From an uncultured Saprospiraceae bacterium (GTDB taxonomy: Bacteria > Bacteroidota > Bacteroidia > Chitinophagales > Saprospiraceae), in NCBI GenBank assembly GCA_937928405.1, contig CALFWZ010000066.1:225417-289416 (forward strand): a stretch of DNA of 64,000 nt, given 5' to 3'. Below, in pieces: positions 36,507-45,376 of the stretch. Position 1 is the first letter of the stretch. Each line of letters opens with the position of its first letter. Below the pieces are notes generated by a model. It was not told the DNA's origin and did not search any database. It saw nothing but the letters and a program-made list of their open reading frames with translations. The position numbers were made by a program, and so were the translations under genes.

Positions 36507-38441
36507 CTACTTATTTATCTTCTGTAATAACTTATCTTCGTCTTTCAAGGCAAGAATTATATTCCCTTCAAACTCAGATGGGTAAGTATCAGGCCCAGTA
36601 GTTAGTATGACTTGATATTCTTGTTTGTTATCTTCTGGAACAATATCGTTAATTTGCTTCAAAGCCTTTTTGATATTTTTTTCATCTATCCCAGCTGTTC
36701 TAGGAGTATCTATGAGAAGTAGTTTGGGAAATTTAACATCATCAAATCTTAACGCCATAGATAATAAAGTAAGATAATAGTTTAATCGTATTGTTACTCC
36801 TGAACTAGCTTCTCTATACTCCCCATTATTTATTACAGGCAAATACGTCTGAAAGTCTATTCTTGCACTTCGACATTCTTGAAGAGTATTTATCATCAAG
36901 TTATTGTATATTTCATTAAACTGTTGGACTTTATTTAATATCTCATCATTAGCCTCAGCTTTTAAAGCATCTGTTTTATTTTTTTGCCTCTCGTATGCAG
37001 CATTTAAGCTGTCATACTTCTTCTGATGCTCCAATCGAGCACGCTCAATTTCTAATTGTTGATTTAGTATTTGTATCGTATTTCTCGATGCAAGAATTTT
37101 ATCATCAACTTCATTTAACTTGTTCACATCTACTCCTGTATCTAACTCTAGAATAAGTCCACTAATATCAGACCTGACACTACTACTTTTTTCTCTTTCA
37201 GAATGAATATCCTTTTTCACTTCATTTGATTCGTCAATAACTGACTTGATTGCTACATCTATAGTAGTAACTGATTTTTGTTTTGACTTTAATATATCAG
37301 TATACTCACTAGAATTGTAAAAGAACTTTTCGTATTCCTCCTCATCTATTTCTTGACCACAAACACAATGACCTTTAGCTCTCTCAACCTCTCGTAAACA
37401 GTATGGACAGGTGTCAATCGAGAATAAAGATAATGTTTCATGAGTATGGATGATCTTTTTAATCTGCGTAACCTCTAGTACTAAATCCTCTCTGTGTTGC
37501 TCAAGTTTTACTTTTTCATTTAACAACTGATTAAGCTCAGAATGCAGATAGGTGATTTGACTTTCATGTCCAGCAAAAGTATACTTTAATTTATCAAGTC
37601 TGCTTAATTTATCAGATCCATCTGTAGGTCGGTTTGACTTTAATGCTTCTCTTGCTCTTATTAATCTATCTAAATTAGCCTCTAATTCATTCTTTTTTTC
37701 TTCGAGAAATATGAGATTCAGACCATCTTTATATTCTTGTAGACGATTCGCAATAATACTATATTCATCAAGGACAGATTTCGCTACACTTCGTTCTTTT
37801 TCTAGTCTCCTTTGTTCTGCAAGAGCACTATAATAGTCCATAAAAGTTTTCCCTACTAGTATTTGGAAAATAGTTTTACGTAACTGCTCTGAATCCGTAA
37901 TATAATTTTCATGGTCTGGATTTTTAAATACTCTATTAGGGCTAGCCTCTTGGTTATGATAAATTAAACGAAATAAATCCGTCATATTGAGGCGGTAGTT
38001 CTGAGAACTCTGAAATAGTTCTACCACTTCGATATCTAGTTTTTTTAAAAGCCAATCAGAAAAAGTATAGGGATTATTCTTATTTCTATTAACAGGTAAT
38101 AATTCTATATCCTTATCTGGCTCTTTAACATAAATATCATTCTGCTGAAAAAAGCGTTTAATAAAATACGACTCTTGATTAATTTCGATTTCTAATTCAA
38201 CAAAATTATTAGTGTCACCTGTTATCTCTGTATGTTTACCTCTGCTAGTATTCGCTTTAGTTCCAGTTTTTATAAACTGACTTATTGTTCCTCCAAGACA
38301 ATAATATATCAAACTAATAAATGTAGTCTTACCTGTACCGTTTGGCCCTTTAATGATGGTAAGCCCATTATCTAGTCGAGGAGATTCATAATAATAACTA
38401 TCTCCAAAGTATTTAACCTGTCGAATTACTAAATATCCCAT
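36507..38441 (-). CDS. SMC/Rad50-like ATPase of a Lamassu/ABC-3C-type system
   Basis: 644 residues. Walker A GPNGTGKT lies at 32-39, and coiled-coil arms at about 205-330 and 385-520 flank a Cys motif (CPYC at 345-348, CVCG at 359-362) in the hook position. The ATP-binding C-terminal half has KLLLIDTP as Walker B. This is an SMC-like ABC ATPase with a zinc apex. It is last in a three-gene operon, overlapping the middle gene by 13 nt. Family knowledge: LmuB-like ATPases sense DNA structures and release the effector subunit. Confidence 0.85.
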   Translation of the reverse strand: MGYLVIRQVKYFGDSYYYESPRLDNGLTIIKGPNGTGKTTFISLIYYCLGGTISQFIKTGTKANTSRGKHTEITGDTNNFVELEIEINQESYFIKRFFQQNDIYVKEPDKDIELLPVNRNKNNPYTFSDWLLKKLDIEVVELFQSSQNYRLNMTDLFRLIYHNQEASPNRVFKNPDHENYITDSEQLRKTIFQILVGKTFMDYYSALAEQRRLEKERSVAKSVLDEYSIIANRLQEYKDGLNLIFLEEKKNELEANLDRLIRAREALKSNRPTDGSDKLSRLDKLKYTFAGHESQITYLHSELNQLLNEKVKLEQHREDLVLEVTQIKKIIHTHETLSLFSIDTCPYCLREVERAKGHCVCGQEIDEEEYEKFFYNSSEYTDILKSKQKSVTTIDVAIKSVIDESNEVKKDIHSEREKSSSVRSDISGLILELDTGVDVNKLNEVDDKILASRNTIQILNQQLEIERARLEHQKKYDSLNAAYERQKNKTDALKAEANDEILNKVQQFNEIYNNLMINTLQECRSARIDFQTYLPVINNGEYREASSGVTIRLNYYLTLLSMALRFDDVKFPKLLLIDTPRTAGIDEKNIKKALKQINDIVPEDNKQEYQVILTTGPDTYPSEFEGNIILALKDEDKLLQKINK

Positions 38442-38971
38442 TTTGTAATACCTGAAGATTTAAAAAGTGTTTTAACAAATGTATCATATTTTATACTAGA
38501 TACTCTTTTCACTACAGTACTAAGTGATTCTAGATTTTGCTGCTCAGATTTAAATAAAGATTCAGAATAAAAATTTTCATTTTGCACTTTATCCGTAAAC
38601 CATAAAGAAATAGTTTTCCGTGTAGAGTCTTTTTCGAGTTCTACTATACCTTTTTTCTCTAATGCAAATAGTAGTCTTGGAAGTAATTTTGTTTTTATCA
38701 GTGCTGACGAGTAAACTCTTGCTACTTTTTGACGGTCTTGCATATTCTGAATTTTTGAACCTTGATACTTATGCAAGATTGTTATTATATCTCGATGAGA
38801 AATTAATTCTATTAGAATTCCCAGTTTTCGATAATCTTTGAATTTTCTTGGCTTACCATTACAACCAAAATAAATTAATATTAAAATAATATTATACGTT
38901 AGAAAATAGAAATCCTCTCCTTTCACGAACATCAATCTTTTCTTTACGCTGTTGGAGGTATTTTCCATCAT
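38429..38971 (-). CDS. Small middle component of a Lamassu/ABC-3C-type system
   Basis: 180 residues, basic and mostly helical, with a pattern (YLTYNIILILIYFG, KIQNMQDRQKVARVYSSAL, KKGIVELEKD) resembling a winged-helix-like adaptor. Its place between the effector and the ATPase, with 4-nt and 13-nt overlaps on the two sides, matches the middle component (LmuC-like) of these systems. Sequence alone would not identify it. Confidence 0.65.
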   Translation of the reverse strand: MMENTSNSVKKRLMFVKGEDFYFLTYNIILILIYFGCNGKPRKFKDYRKLGILIELISHRDIITILHKYQGSKIQNMQDRQKVARVYSSALIKTKLLPRLLFALEKKGIVELEKDSTRKTISLWFTDKVQNENFYSESLFKSEQQNLESLSTVVKRVSSIKYDTFVKTLFKSSGITKWDI

Positions 38972-40224
38972 TGTTCATTATTAGTATCAAATGATAAAAA
39001 GCAACTATCAAATAACTCTAAAATTATGCCTTCTATCACAGAATCACTCTTGAAATCATATCGGTAAGTCTTCGATAAGTTATTTAACTCATTTATTGCT
39101 ACTGTTTTAAGTTTATTGAACCATTCATCTATTAATGCTTCATTAATTACCATCTCTAAAGTTACTGACTCTAGTATTTTCTCTAAATTTTCCTCGCATA
39201 CATTATATATGCGATATTTAAGTGATAAGAAATCTTTCGTAGAGGCAAAACGCTCATGCTCAATTTTACTAGCTCCCAACTTCCGTGCTAGCCGCCCCTT
39301 TTTCTTTTCAGAGTAAGCAGCACATACGGCTTCTACTTTTTCTGGTAAGTTTCTTTTATCATCAGGTATCGGCATCTTATTCCACATCTCCCACATGGGA
39401 TCAGAATTCTTAGTAGGTATATTGCGCAATCCAGAAAAATTCCTAAATAGCATTTCTACTTCACTTCCACTGACTAACTTCTGTAAAGAATCAGTATTTG
39501 ACTGTTTTTTATCAAAACACTCCATCAGGCTGTCTAATATAGCTTGTTCCATCTCTTTGTGTATTGCAGCACTGAAATAAGGGCATTTCTTGATTTTTTC
39601 TACTACTTTTCCTTCTAAATCATCATTTCCCTCTTGACCAAATTGCCATGAAATTTTTATAAGAAAATTTTTCCAGTCATTATAATCCCAAAATTTTATT
39701 GTTCCTAAAAATCCTTTTTTTTGTTTCTTCGAATATTGCTTTGAATACTCATAAGTAATATACTTTTTCACACAATCAATAACATCTACACTGTAGTTGT
39801 CAGCAGATAGCTCTTCTAATAAAGGATTCGAGCATAAAGTAATATGTTCACTCTTCGTAATACTACTCTCATTTTCCTTTCCTATTTTATTGGTTGAATA
39901 AAACCCAAGAAACAGGCTAGGACTCATTTCATTTTCTAAGTATAAATCCACAAAGCTTACTAAAGTATTTCTTACTTCTCTTGAATTAAACGTAAAACTT
40001 CCCTCTGGGTCATAATTCTTATCTTCTTCGTAATAATTATCTGCACCATCTGCTTCGTTAACCACTGAGACAAAAACATCTTCTTTATGCTCAATAGCTG
40101 CATAAACGAAAGGGTTATTATTTTTGTCAAGAGCATCTAGCATCAGTCCAACTGCACGTAGTCGCTGCAGTCTAAATCCTTTGCCACCTGTCTGTGATGC
40201 CTCTCTTTTTATTCTACTATCCAT
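38968..40224 (-). CDS. Cap4-like nuclease effector of a Lamassu/ABC-3C-type system
   Basis: 418 residues. The N-terminus has GGKGFRLQRLRAV, then EHKEDVFV and YYEEDKNYDP. This is the GxxxQ, acidic, and (D/E)xK order of DUF4297/Cap4-type PD-(D/E)xK nucleases, with EDK as the candidate catalytic lysine motif. The C-terminal half is helical and probably docks on the ATPase, as in ABC-three-component effectors. It is first in the operon and overlaps the middle gene by 4 nt (ATGA). Predicted role: dsDNA cleavage upon activation. Confidence 0.7.
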   Translation of the reverse strand: MDSRIKREASQTGGKGFRLQRLRAVGLMLDALDKNNNPFVYAAIEHKEDVFVSVVNEADGADNYYEEDKNYDPEGSFTFNSREVRNTLVSFVDLYLENEMSPSLFLGFYSTNKIGKENESSITKSEHITLCSNPLLEELSADNYSVDVIDCVKKYITYEYSKQYSKKQKKGFLGTIKFWDYNDWKNFLIKISWQFGQEGNDDLEGKVVEKIKKCPYFSAAIHKEMEQAILDSLMECFDKKQSNTDSLQKLVSGSEVEMLFRNFSGLRNIPTKNSDPMWEMWNKMPIPDDKRNLPEKVEAVCAAYSEKKKGRLARKLGASKIEHERFASTKDFLSLKYRIYNVCEENLEKILESVTLEMVINEALIDEWFNKLKTVAINELNNLSKTYRYDFKSDSVIEGIILELFDSCFLSFDTNNEQ

Positions 40225-40915
40225 CTATATCAGTGCTGAATTAATAAAATCAAATATACCATATTTTGTATTTGTAAAAAATTTATTAACCTATTGTTTC
40301 TTTATTGGTCGAATACTACTTATTAAATAAGGTTATTCAATCTCTATTTTTAATAATCCTTAAATGAAAGAAAAGAGAGGTTAAGGGGTCTTTAGGGCAC
40401 CCCCTGAGCAAGCCGAAGCCTGCGGAGGGCGTGGAATCTGGCAACACCATTCATTTGCAAAATGATTGTTGACTGATTACACGCGTACTTGCCTCTACGC
40501 AGCTTTCTGTTGTTGCTATCTTTTGAGTCGTATGACATCAACACAGATTAACAACAAAAGAGAAAGCGAATCAGCGGAGAGTATTCTCTTCTATTGCCTT
40601 ATTACCACACTTTTGCAATAAGCAGATAAAATGCCATTCTACCCCGTCTGTGGCTAACTCCTTATCATTAATACAACACTTTTGTAGTACAAAAAACTTG
40701 CAATAGAAAGAACTGCTATAATACCATAATCTACTTAGTTTGCACCTCTTCTAATTTCTCGATTTATTACTGAATATGATAGTATCCAGTCGTCCAGCAA
40801 GGGTACACCCAACGGACGAACGAATCCTTTTCTTTCACTTGTACCTTTGCTGTGGACACCCCGCTCTTTTCTCGGTTACGGTTCTACTGCTTAGGTATCT
40901 AAATTATGTATTATT
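40225..40915. other. 690-bp non-coding region with several hairpins
   Basis: No credible gene. The part 40380-40520 is more GC-rich and contains short hairpins such as GGGGT/ACCCC (40385-40389 with 40399-40403) and GCGTA/TACGC (40483-40487 with 40496-40500). It marks the transition from the AT-rich defence island to the mobile element and lies upstream of the RadC gene. It may carry a promoter leader, an origin or a small RNA; I cannot decide. Confidence 0.4.
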
Positions 40916-41404
40916 ATGGCGCTTACAGGCAATACGATTTCAGAAATACAAGTAACGTACACTAACCCCATACCAGAAAACGAACGTGTGCAAATACACA
41001 GGAGTAGTGATGCTTACAACACCCTTAGAAAACTCTGGCAAGAGGATACCATAGAATACAGAGAACAGTTTTACGTATTGTATCTTAACAGAAGCAATAC
41101 TGTACTTGGCTATTTTTTACACAGCATTGGTGGCGTAGCTGGTACAATGGTGGATGTCAGACAAATACTCGGTATTGCGCTCAAGGCAAATGCCTCATCT
41201 ATCATTGTATCACACTCCCACCCTAGTGGTAATCTTAAAACGTCAGAAGCGGATAAAAGCATCACCAGAAAAATTGTAGAAGCAGCGAAACTGTTTGATA
41301 TATCTGTACTGGATCATCTGATACTCACTAAGTCATCTTATTATTCGTTTGCGGATGAGGGGGTGATGCCTAGGAGTAAAGGTGGTGACTCGTATACCGT
41401 TTGA
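40916..41404 (+). CDS. radC: RadC/JAB-domain protein
   Basis: 162 residues, the JAB/MPN metalloprotein domain only, with the zinc motif HSHPSGN and the later SVLDHLIL strand. It lacks the N-terminal helix-hairpin-helix of chromosomal RadC, as is usual for copies on Bacteroidota mobile elements. Such short RadC genes accompany conjugative or mobilizable elements; the biochemical role is unsettled. Confidence 0.9.
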   Translation: MALTGNTISEIQVTYTNPIPENERVQIHRSSDAYNTLRKLWQEDTIEYREQFYVLYLNRSNTVLGYFLHSIGGVAGTMVDVRQILGIALKANASSIIVSHSHPSGNLKTSEADKSITRKIVEAAKLFDISVLDHLILTKSSYYSFADEGVMPRSKGGDSYTV

Positions 41405-41544
41405 TACTACAACCGAAACCAGAAAAGAGTAATCTAGAAAGGCGCTGTCGTGGGATGACAACCTTTCTCTGTGATGGCGATGCGGATAAACGGGAACGCA
41501 GGATGTGTTCTATGTTGTATACCTCTCGTCTCATTCTTATTGGG

Positions 41545-41572
41545 CAGTCTTGCAATTGCAAGACTGTTTTTT
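41545..41572 (+). terminator. Rho-independent terminator
   Basis: A perfect 9-bp stem (CAGTCTTGC at 41545-41553 with 41558-41566, loop AATT) is followed by six T residues. It lies about 140 bp after the RadC stop. The stretch between also holds a GAAAGG/CCTTTC stem, so a small RNA in the trailer is possible. Confidence 0.75.
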
Positions 41573-41655
41573 CTGCATTCTCGGCATTTGATTGAGTCAT
41601 CATAGAAAAGAAAATCCCTAAGATTAGTGATTTATATTTCCTGTTTTATTTTCGT

Positions 41656-42102
41656 TTATTCTTGATTCAAAAGATCACTTATGAATTTTGTGAAGCGTTT
41701 AGGATAATATCTTTGCCCCTCTTGCCAGATAGCATTAGGAATTGGAAGTCGAAGATAATCTGAAATGTCTTTGCTCATCTCACCTTTATCAAGCTGTTTG
41801 TTTTCTATGGCTACATAGATAGTATAGATATGCAAAATAGTTTCTTTTACCATACGTTTTTCTGCTTCCGTAATGGGGTGTTTTTCTAGGTCAACATCTA
41901 GCTCTCTGATACGAAGCAGTTCTGGTTGAGAATAAGTCTTGTTCCAAATCTCTCGGTAGCTTTGACTAAGAGATAGCAAATGGTCTACTTTACCAGAGCG
42001 AACATCACTCCGATTAGCGCAATATGTCAAAACAAATCCAACTACGATAAATACCGTTTGTAAGAGATCAAACCAGTTTTCGAGTAAAAAATCATAGAGC
42101 AT
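41656..42102 (-). CDS. Small protein with an N-terminal membrane segment
   Basis: 148 residues. One hydrophobic segment lies at about 10-28 (LLQTVFIVVGFVLTYCA), followed by a soluble helical domain with many Glu and Lys. Composition recalls DUF4760-type single-pass proteins, but I do not assign it. It is transcribed apart from its neighbours, 60 nt downstream of the 92-residue gene on the same strand. Confidence 0.55.
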   Translation of the reverse strand: MLYDFLLENWFDLLQTVFIVVGFVLTYCANRSDVRSGKVDHLLSLSQSYREIWNKTYSQPELLRIRELDVDLEKHPITEAEKRMVKETILHIYTIYVAIENKQLDKGEMSKDISDYLRLPIPNAIWQEGQRYYPKRFTKFISDLLNQE

Positions 42103-42161
42103 CTAGCAGATGATACCCATAAATTTTAACTAGGTCAAAACAAAAAACTTAACACCTGATA

Positions 42162-42440
42162 TCATGCTTTTTTATGATAATCTGGCAAATCACGTTTAGC
42201 ATTAGCCATCACGATTCTTGGTACAAGCACGATTTCTTCATCAGGTCCACACCCTGCGGATTCTGGTAGCAGATGAATTAATTCACTAGTCTTACGAAAT
42301 CCAATAATCGCAAAATCACCATTGCTCAATTCCCAAACATCGGGACAATTATCAACTAGACAGCTTTTTTTGCCGATTGTTTCTGGTAGAAAATTAGGGT
42401 TATCACCGCACCGTTTTTTAAATGAAAGTTTTGTATCCAT
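42162..42440 (-). CDS. Small hypothetical protein with CPDVWEL motif
   Basis: 92 residues with a compact pattern NCPDVWELSNGDFAIIGF then EEIVLVPRIVMANAKRDLP, suggesting a small folded beta/alpha domain. I recall similar small proteins beside HTH genes in accessory regions but cannot name the family. It diverges from the XRE gene at 42558, so the two may share a control region. Confidence 0.5.
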   Translation of the reverse strand: MDTKLSFKKRCGDNPNFLPETIGKKSCLVDNCPDVWELSNGDFAIIGFRKTSELIHLLPESAGCGPDEEIVLVPRIVMANAKRDLPDYHKKA

Positions 42441-42557
42441 TTTTTAAATATTTTTTTTGTAGAAGGAATTAGAAATGCAATATACAAAAAATACCGCATA
42501 TAAGCAGCAATCTTTTATGATGTACCATATCTACTGCCACTCCACTTTCTTTGTAGC

Positions 42558-42803
42558 ATGGCAAATAAGGAGTTTACATCTAAACAACTAGAAAAACTTG
42601 GGCAGCGAATAAAAGCTATAAGGAAGGCTCAAGGCTATACCAATTATGAGCATTTTGCATACCAAAATGGATTCAACCGAGTGCAGTATGGCCGCTATGA
42701 AAATGGCGCAAATATTAGTTTTAAGACGTTGGTTCGTCTCATTGCAGCGTTTGATATGACGCTCGAAGAATTTTTTAGTGAAGGATTTGAGGAAGAAAAG
42801 TAA
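42558..42803 (+). CDS. XRE-family HTH regulator
   Basis: 81 residues, a single Cro/C1-type helix-turn-helix (LGQRIKAIRKAQGY, YGRYENGANISFKTLVRLIAAF). It is likely a repressor acting on the divergent small gene at 42440 or on the mobile element. The stop is followed at once by the first hairpin array and the MazF-like gene on the opposite strand. Confidence 0.85.
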   Translation: MANKEFTSKQLEKLGQRIKAIRKAQGYTNYEHFAYQNGFNRVQYGRYENGANISFKTLVRLIAAFDMTLEEFFSEGFEEEK

Positions 42804-42857
42804 CTCATTTTTGCTTAAAGTATTGACATACTATTCCCTTTTGAATATACTTTAGTT

Positions 42858-42944
42858 ACTTCTTAGAAGTTTTGAGACTTGTTCTCGCTATGCATTGCAT
42901 AGTTCACCCAATTGAGGGTTCCGAGACACTACGCAAGTAGTGTC
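42858..42944. repeat. Palindrome/hairpin array, copy A
   Basis: Five dyads lie in a row: ACTTCT-T-AGAAGT (42858-42870), GAGA/TCTC (42874-42886), CTATGC-ATT-GCATAG (42888-42902), ACCC/GGGT (42906-42919) and GACACTAC-GCAA-GTAGTGTC (42925-42944). The same order of elements recurs in copies B and C. It lies 7 bp beyond the stop of the MazF-like gene. Confidence 0.75.
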
Positions 42945-42951
42945 TTTACTG

Positions 42952-43341
42952 TTATTCACTAATAAGTATTTTGTAAAAATATTTACATAGCATTTGAAGC
43001 TGATGAAATTTTATATCTCCTATAACTTTTATTAATCGCTTAGTAGAAATAGTTCTTGCTTGGTCAAATAAAAGATAATCTGTTTTATATTTACCATCCT
43101 TCTTTTTCCATGATATTGTAATATGACATGGATTAGGCTTCTTTTTGGTTGAGAGAGGAACAACAAAGCAAAGTCCTTGACTAAATCTTTTAATAATCAG
43201 TACTGGTCGTAAAAACATTTTACCTTTTCCATATTGTTCTTCTCCTATATTTTCTCCAAAGTAAGTCCACCAAATTTGCTTGGGTTTGCAGTCCAAATCA
43301 CTTCTGCCTTCCACCATTGCCTTCACATCATTCCAATCCAT
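42952..43341 (-). CDS. MazF/PemK-like toxin
   Basis: 129 residues. The SH3-like barrel pattern of MazF/PemK is visible: KQIWWTYFG, a RPVLII strand, FVVPLSTKK, and ARTISTKRLIKVIGDI near the end. Family members are sequence-specific ribonucleases. No small antitoxin gene lies upstream on the same strand, so it is either solitary or paired with a gene I do not recognise. Hairpin array A follows the stop directly. Confidence 0.65.
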   Translation of the reverse strand: MDWNDVKAMVEGRSDLDCKPKQIWWTYFGENIGEEQYGKGKMFLRPVLIIKRFSQGLCFVVPLSTKKKPNPCHITISWKKKDGKYKTDYLLFDQARTISTKRLIKVIGDIKFHQLQMLCKYFYKILISE

Positions 43342-43386
43342 GTAAGCATAGTATAGATAAACTTTATTTTAGCAATTTATGATAAA

Positions 43387-43671
43387 CTATTTTGAGAATA
43401 ATGCTTCCACATCCCCAACAAACGAAATATTATCATGTATATATAGTTCTCTACAAACTTTGCGTAGTAACTTTGATGATTGAGAAATATCTACAACAGC
43501 ACCAATACCAATATTCCATGTACCATGTACTTTGAGTGGCTTGCAAAACATGATGTACCCAGCTTTATCTTCTTCTAAAAACAGAAGTGCTTTTTCCGAT
43601 GCCGTGAAAGATGATGAAGATTCCATAGTGTAAAAAAGTAAGTAAACATAAAAAGTCCTACCCGTGCCCAT
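43387..43671 (-). CDS. Small protein, partial duplicate of the gene at 47728
   Basis: 94 residues, nearly the same as the 105-residue protein at 47728-48045 up to the shared LYxHDNxSFVGDV tail, where the two diverge. It is preceded by a decayed piece of the serine recombinase, exactly as the other copy is preceded by the intact recombinase. Function unknown. The tail also recurs in the 77-residue protein at 45377. Confidence 0.5.
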   Translation of the reverse strand: MGTGRTFYVYLLFYTMESSSSFTASEKALLFLEEDKAGYIMFCKPLKVHGTWNIGIGAVVDISQSSKLLRKVCRELYIHDNISFVGDVEALFSK

Positions 43672-43850
43672 TCCCTAATAAGCAATAGTAAGATTAACTC
43701 CTTGAGAAGAGGGGACTGCTACCATCTTATATATGGTGCCAGTAATGCTGTTTCCCAAGCCATGTATTGTCTGAAGCTCTAATCTAAAGGCATACCTAAA
43801 AAAATGCTGCCTACCGTAAGGGTTTCCACCACGTATTAATTATTCATGAA
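43662..43850 (-). pseudogene. Decayed 3' end of a second serine recombinase
   Basis: About 180 bp match the last codons of the recombinase at 48036-49859 at the nucleotide level (the segment encoding YAFQLELQTIYGxGNxITGTIYKM and the following tail), with many substitutions and small indels. No frame for the rest of the protein remains. Together with the 94-residue gene it forms a partial duplicate of 47728-48190. Confidence 0.75.
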
Positions 43851-43857
43851 AGGGGTA

Positions 43858-45015
43858 TTACTTATTGTTTTCTAAATACTCTTTATCTGCAAACCACTCT
43901 TTTTGTATATCATCAAATTCTGATGGCGTACAATACTTTTTAGGGGTCAGGTATGTAGTATTCTTTGGAAGGGACTCCTTAAAATGCTCGTCTATATGGT
44001 CACTCCCACAAAATACCCAAATACGCCCACAACTGGCATTATTTTCTATAGCACGAAATATACCCATATTACGATCACGTATTGCGAAAGCATATCTTTC
44101 ATGAGGATTAACAGCCTTGGTTGATCCTGGCTCTCTATTTTGAATAATGTTCATGACTGTTTTGAGTTCTTTAATTTCTTCATTAGGCATCACCTTCTTG
44201 TGAAGTTCTAATATATTTTGTACTTCATGTAAAAATGTATCTTTTTGTTCTTGAGTACTGATTCCTGATAAATACATCTCTGCAGTGGTGTTATAATACT
44301 CTTTCTCAATTTCCCAGCCCTCATTTTCTGGCAGTATTTTAAGACTGGTACCATATGTTACTGAATCATATGCCTTATTATGATTTTGAGCTCCTAATAG
44401 CTGTCCTTCCATTAAAAAAATATCTTTACTAGGGTCAAACCCAAGTTTCATCAATTGCTCAAAGTCATCTTTTGCTTTTTGATTTGTATGTACATCTCTA
44501 ACAAAAATCAGTTTAGTGTGTTCTAGGTGGTCAAGACTTTGACCATCAACATAATATTCCTTATTTACAAACGATACAAACTCGCTCTTGTTATCCATGT
44601 ACAATAGGTTATTAAAGTACGCATCTATTTCTTTTTGAGACTCTTGTGGGTTGTCTTGACATTCAATGGGCATAGCTTCTAGAGAAATGCTTTCTAGCTG
44701 CTTCATAGTTTTAGGATCAACACGCAGGTGTTCTGGATAAGCTTCTGCTGCTGTTTTGTAAGGTATATGTGGTGGGTGGCTTTTTTTCCATTCTGCTACT
44801 TCTTGGTAGTCTATAAAGTTTGGGTAAATTTCTTCTATACCTTTCACTTTTTCAAACTTCTCGAGGTCTTGCAGGACAACCGGCTCATGGGGTTTAAGAT
44901 CTGGTTCTGGGGACAAATCTAACTCGTTTGTAATATGGTAAGACATTGAATCAGGAGCACTAGATTGGTAAATAAATCTGTAGTCCTTGCAACTGGTGAA
45001 CTCTAAAAACTTCAT
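43858..45015 (-). CDS. Possible TraB/GumN-like (Tiki-fold) protein
   Basis: 385 residues, acidic and soluble, with no signal peptide. The second half has KLIFVRDVHT followed by DIFLMEGQL, and later a helix with RDRNMGIFRAIE and a strand RIWVFCGSDHI. This order (strand with His, ExL, RxxxM helix, hxGxxH) resembles the TraB/GumN/Tiki metalloprotease-like fold. The N-terminal 150 residues are unassigned. It is the largest gene between the two hairpin-array clusters. Confidence 0.45.
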   Translation of the reverse strand: MKFLEFTSCKDYRFIYQSSAPDSMSYHITNELDLSPEPDLKPHEPVVLQDLEKFEKVKGIEEIYPNFIDYQEVAEWKKSHPPHIPYKTAAEAYPEHLRVDPKTMKQLESISLEAMPIECQDNPQESQKEIDAYFNNLLYMDNKSEFVSFVNKEYYVDGQSLDHLEHTKLIFVRDVHTNQKAKDDFEQLMKLGFDPSKDIFLMEGQLLGAQNHNKAYDSVTYGTSLKILPENEGWEIEKEYYNTTAEMYLSGISTQEQKDTFLHEVQNILELHKKVMPNEEIKELKTVMNIIQNREPGSTKAVNPHERYAFAIRDRNMGIFRAIENNASCGRIWVFCGSDHIDEHFKESLPKNTTYLTPKKYCTPSEFDDIQKEWFADKEYLENNK

Positions 45016-45092
45016 ATGTATATATTATCACGATATATAATATTTTGCTATTGCATCATTGACAGGTGTGGATATGCAGATAGCATATAAGT

Positions 45093-45188
45093 ACTTCTAG
45101 AAGTTCAGGAGAAAGATTCCTGACCAGACTATGCTGGATTCATAGACTGCCCAATTAAGGGCCCGACGACACTGCTTAGGCAGTGTCG
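45093..45188. repeat. Palindrome/hairpin array, copy B
   Basis: Elements in the same order as copy A: ACTTCTAGAAGT (45093-45104), CAGGAG-AAAGA-TTCCTG (45106-45122), CTATG/CATAG (45129-45145), GCCC/GGGC (45149-45162) and CGACACTGC-TTAG-GCAGTGTCG (45167-45188). It lies upstream of the TraB-like gene. Confidence 0.8.
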
Positions 45189-45232
45189 GTACTTTGTGTT
45201 GACATCACAAATATAAGGTATAGGATAAAGAC

Positions 45233-45309
45233 ACTTCATGAAGTCTGAGAGAAAGATTCTCAGCCAGAGCTATACTGGCGAGGCCCCGAGGCACTACGCA
45301 AGTGGTGCC
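45233..45309. repeat. Palindrome/hairpin array, copy C
   Basis: ACTTCATGAAGT (45233-45244), CTGAGAG-AAAGA-TTCTCAG (45245-45263), GCCAG/CTGGC (45263-45279), then GGCACTAC-GCAA-GTGGTGCC (45290-45309). The AAAGA loop is shared with copy B and the GCAA loop with copy A, while the stems differ by compensating changes. It lies 67 bp beyond the stop of the 77-residue gene. Confidence 0.8.
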
Positions 45310-45376
45310 AAAACTTTTCGTTAAAAAACCTACATGAAAAGTCTTTTTGTGGAAGTTATTCTGGTTTGTTCTAAAA

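Noticed and set aside
40225..40915. Origin of transfer or replication
   Set aside because: Short hairpins are present but no nic-like sequence, iterons or replication gene is close enough to support it.
41370..41603. Overlapping plus and minus small frames after RadC
   Set aside because: They oppose each other across a terminator region and have low-complexity, unconvincing composition.
42858..45309. CRISPR array
   Set aside because: The repeats are dyads of changing sequence with no constant repeat/spacer spacing, and no cas genes are present.
42858..45309. Classical integron attC sites
   Set aside because: attC sites are one imperfect long dyad with RYYYAAC-type ends. These are rows of separate short dyads, and no IntI gene is seen.
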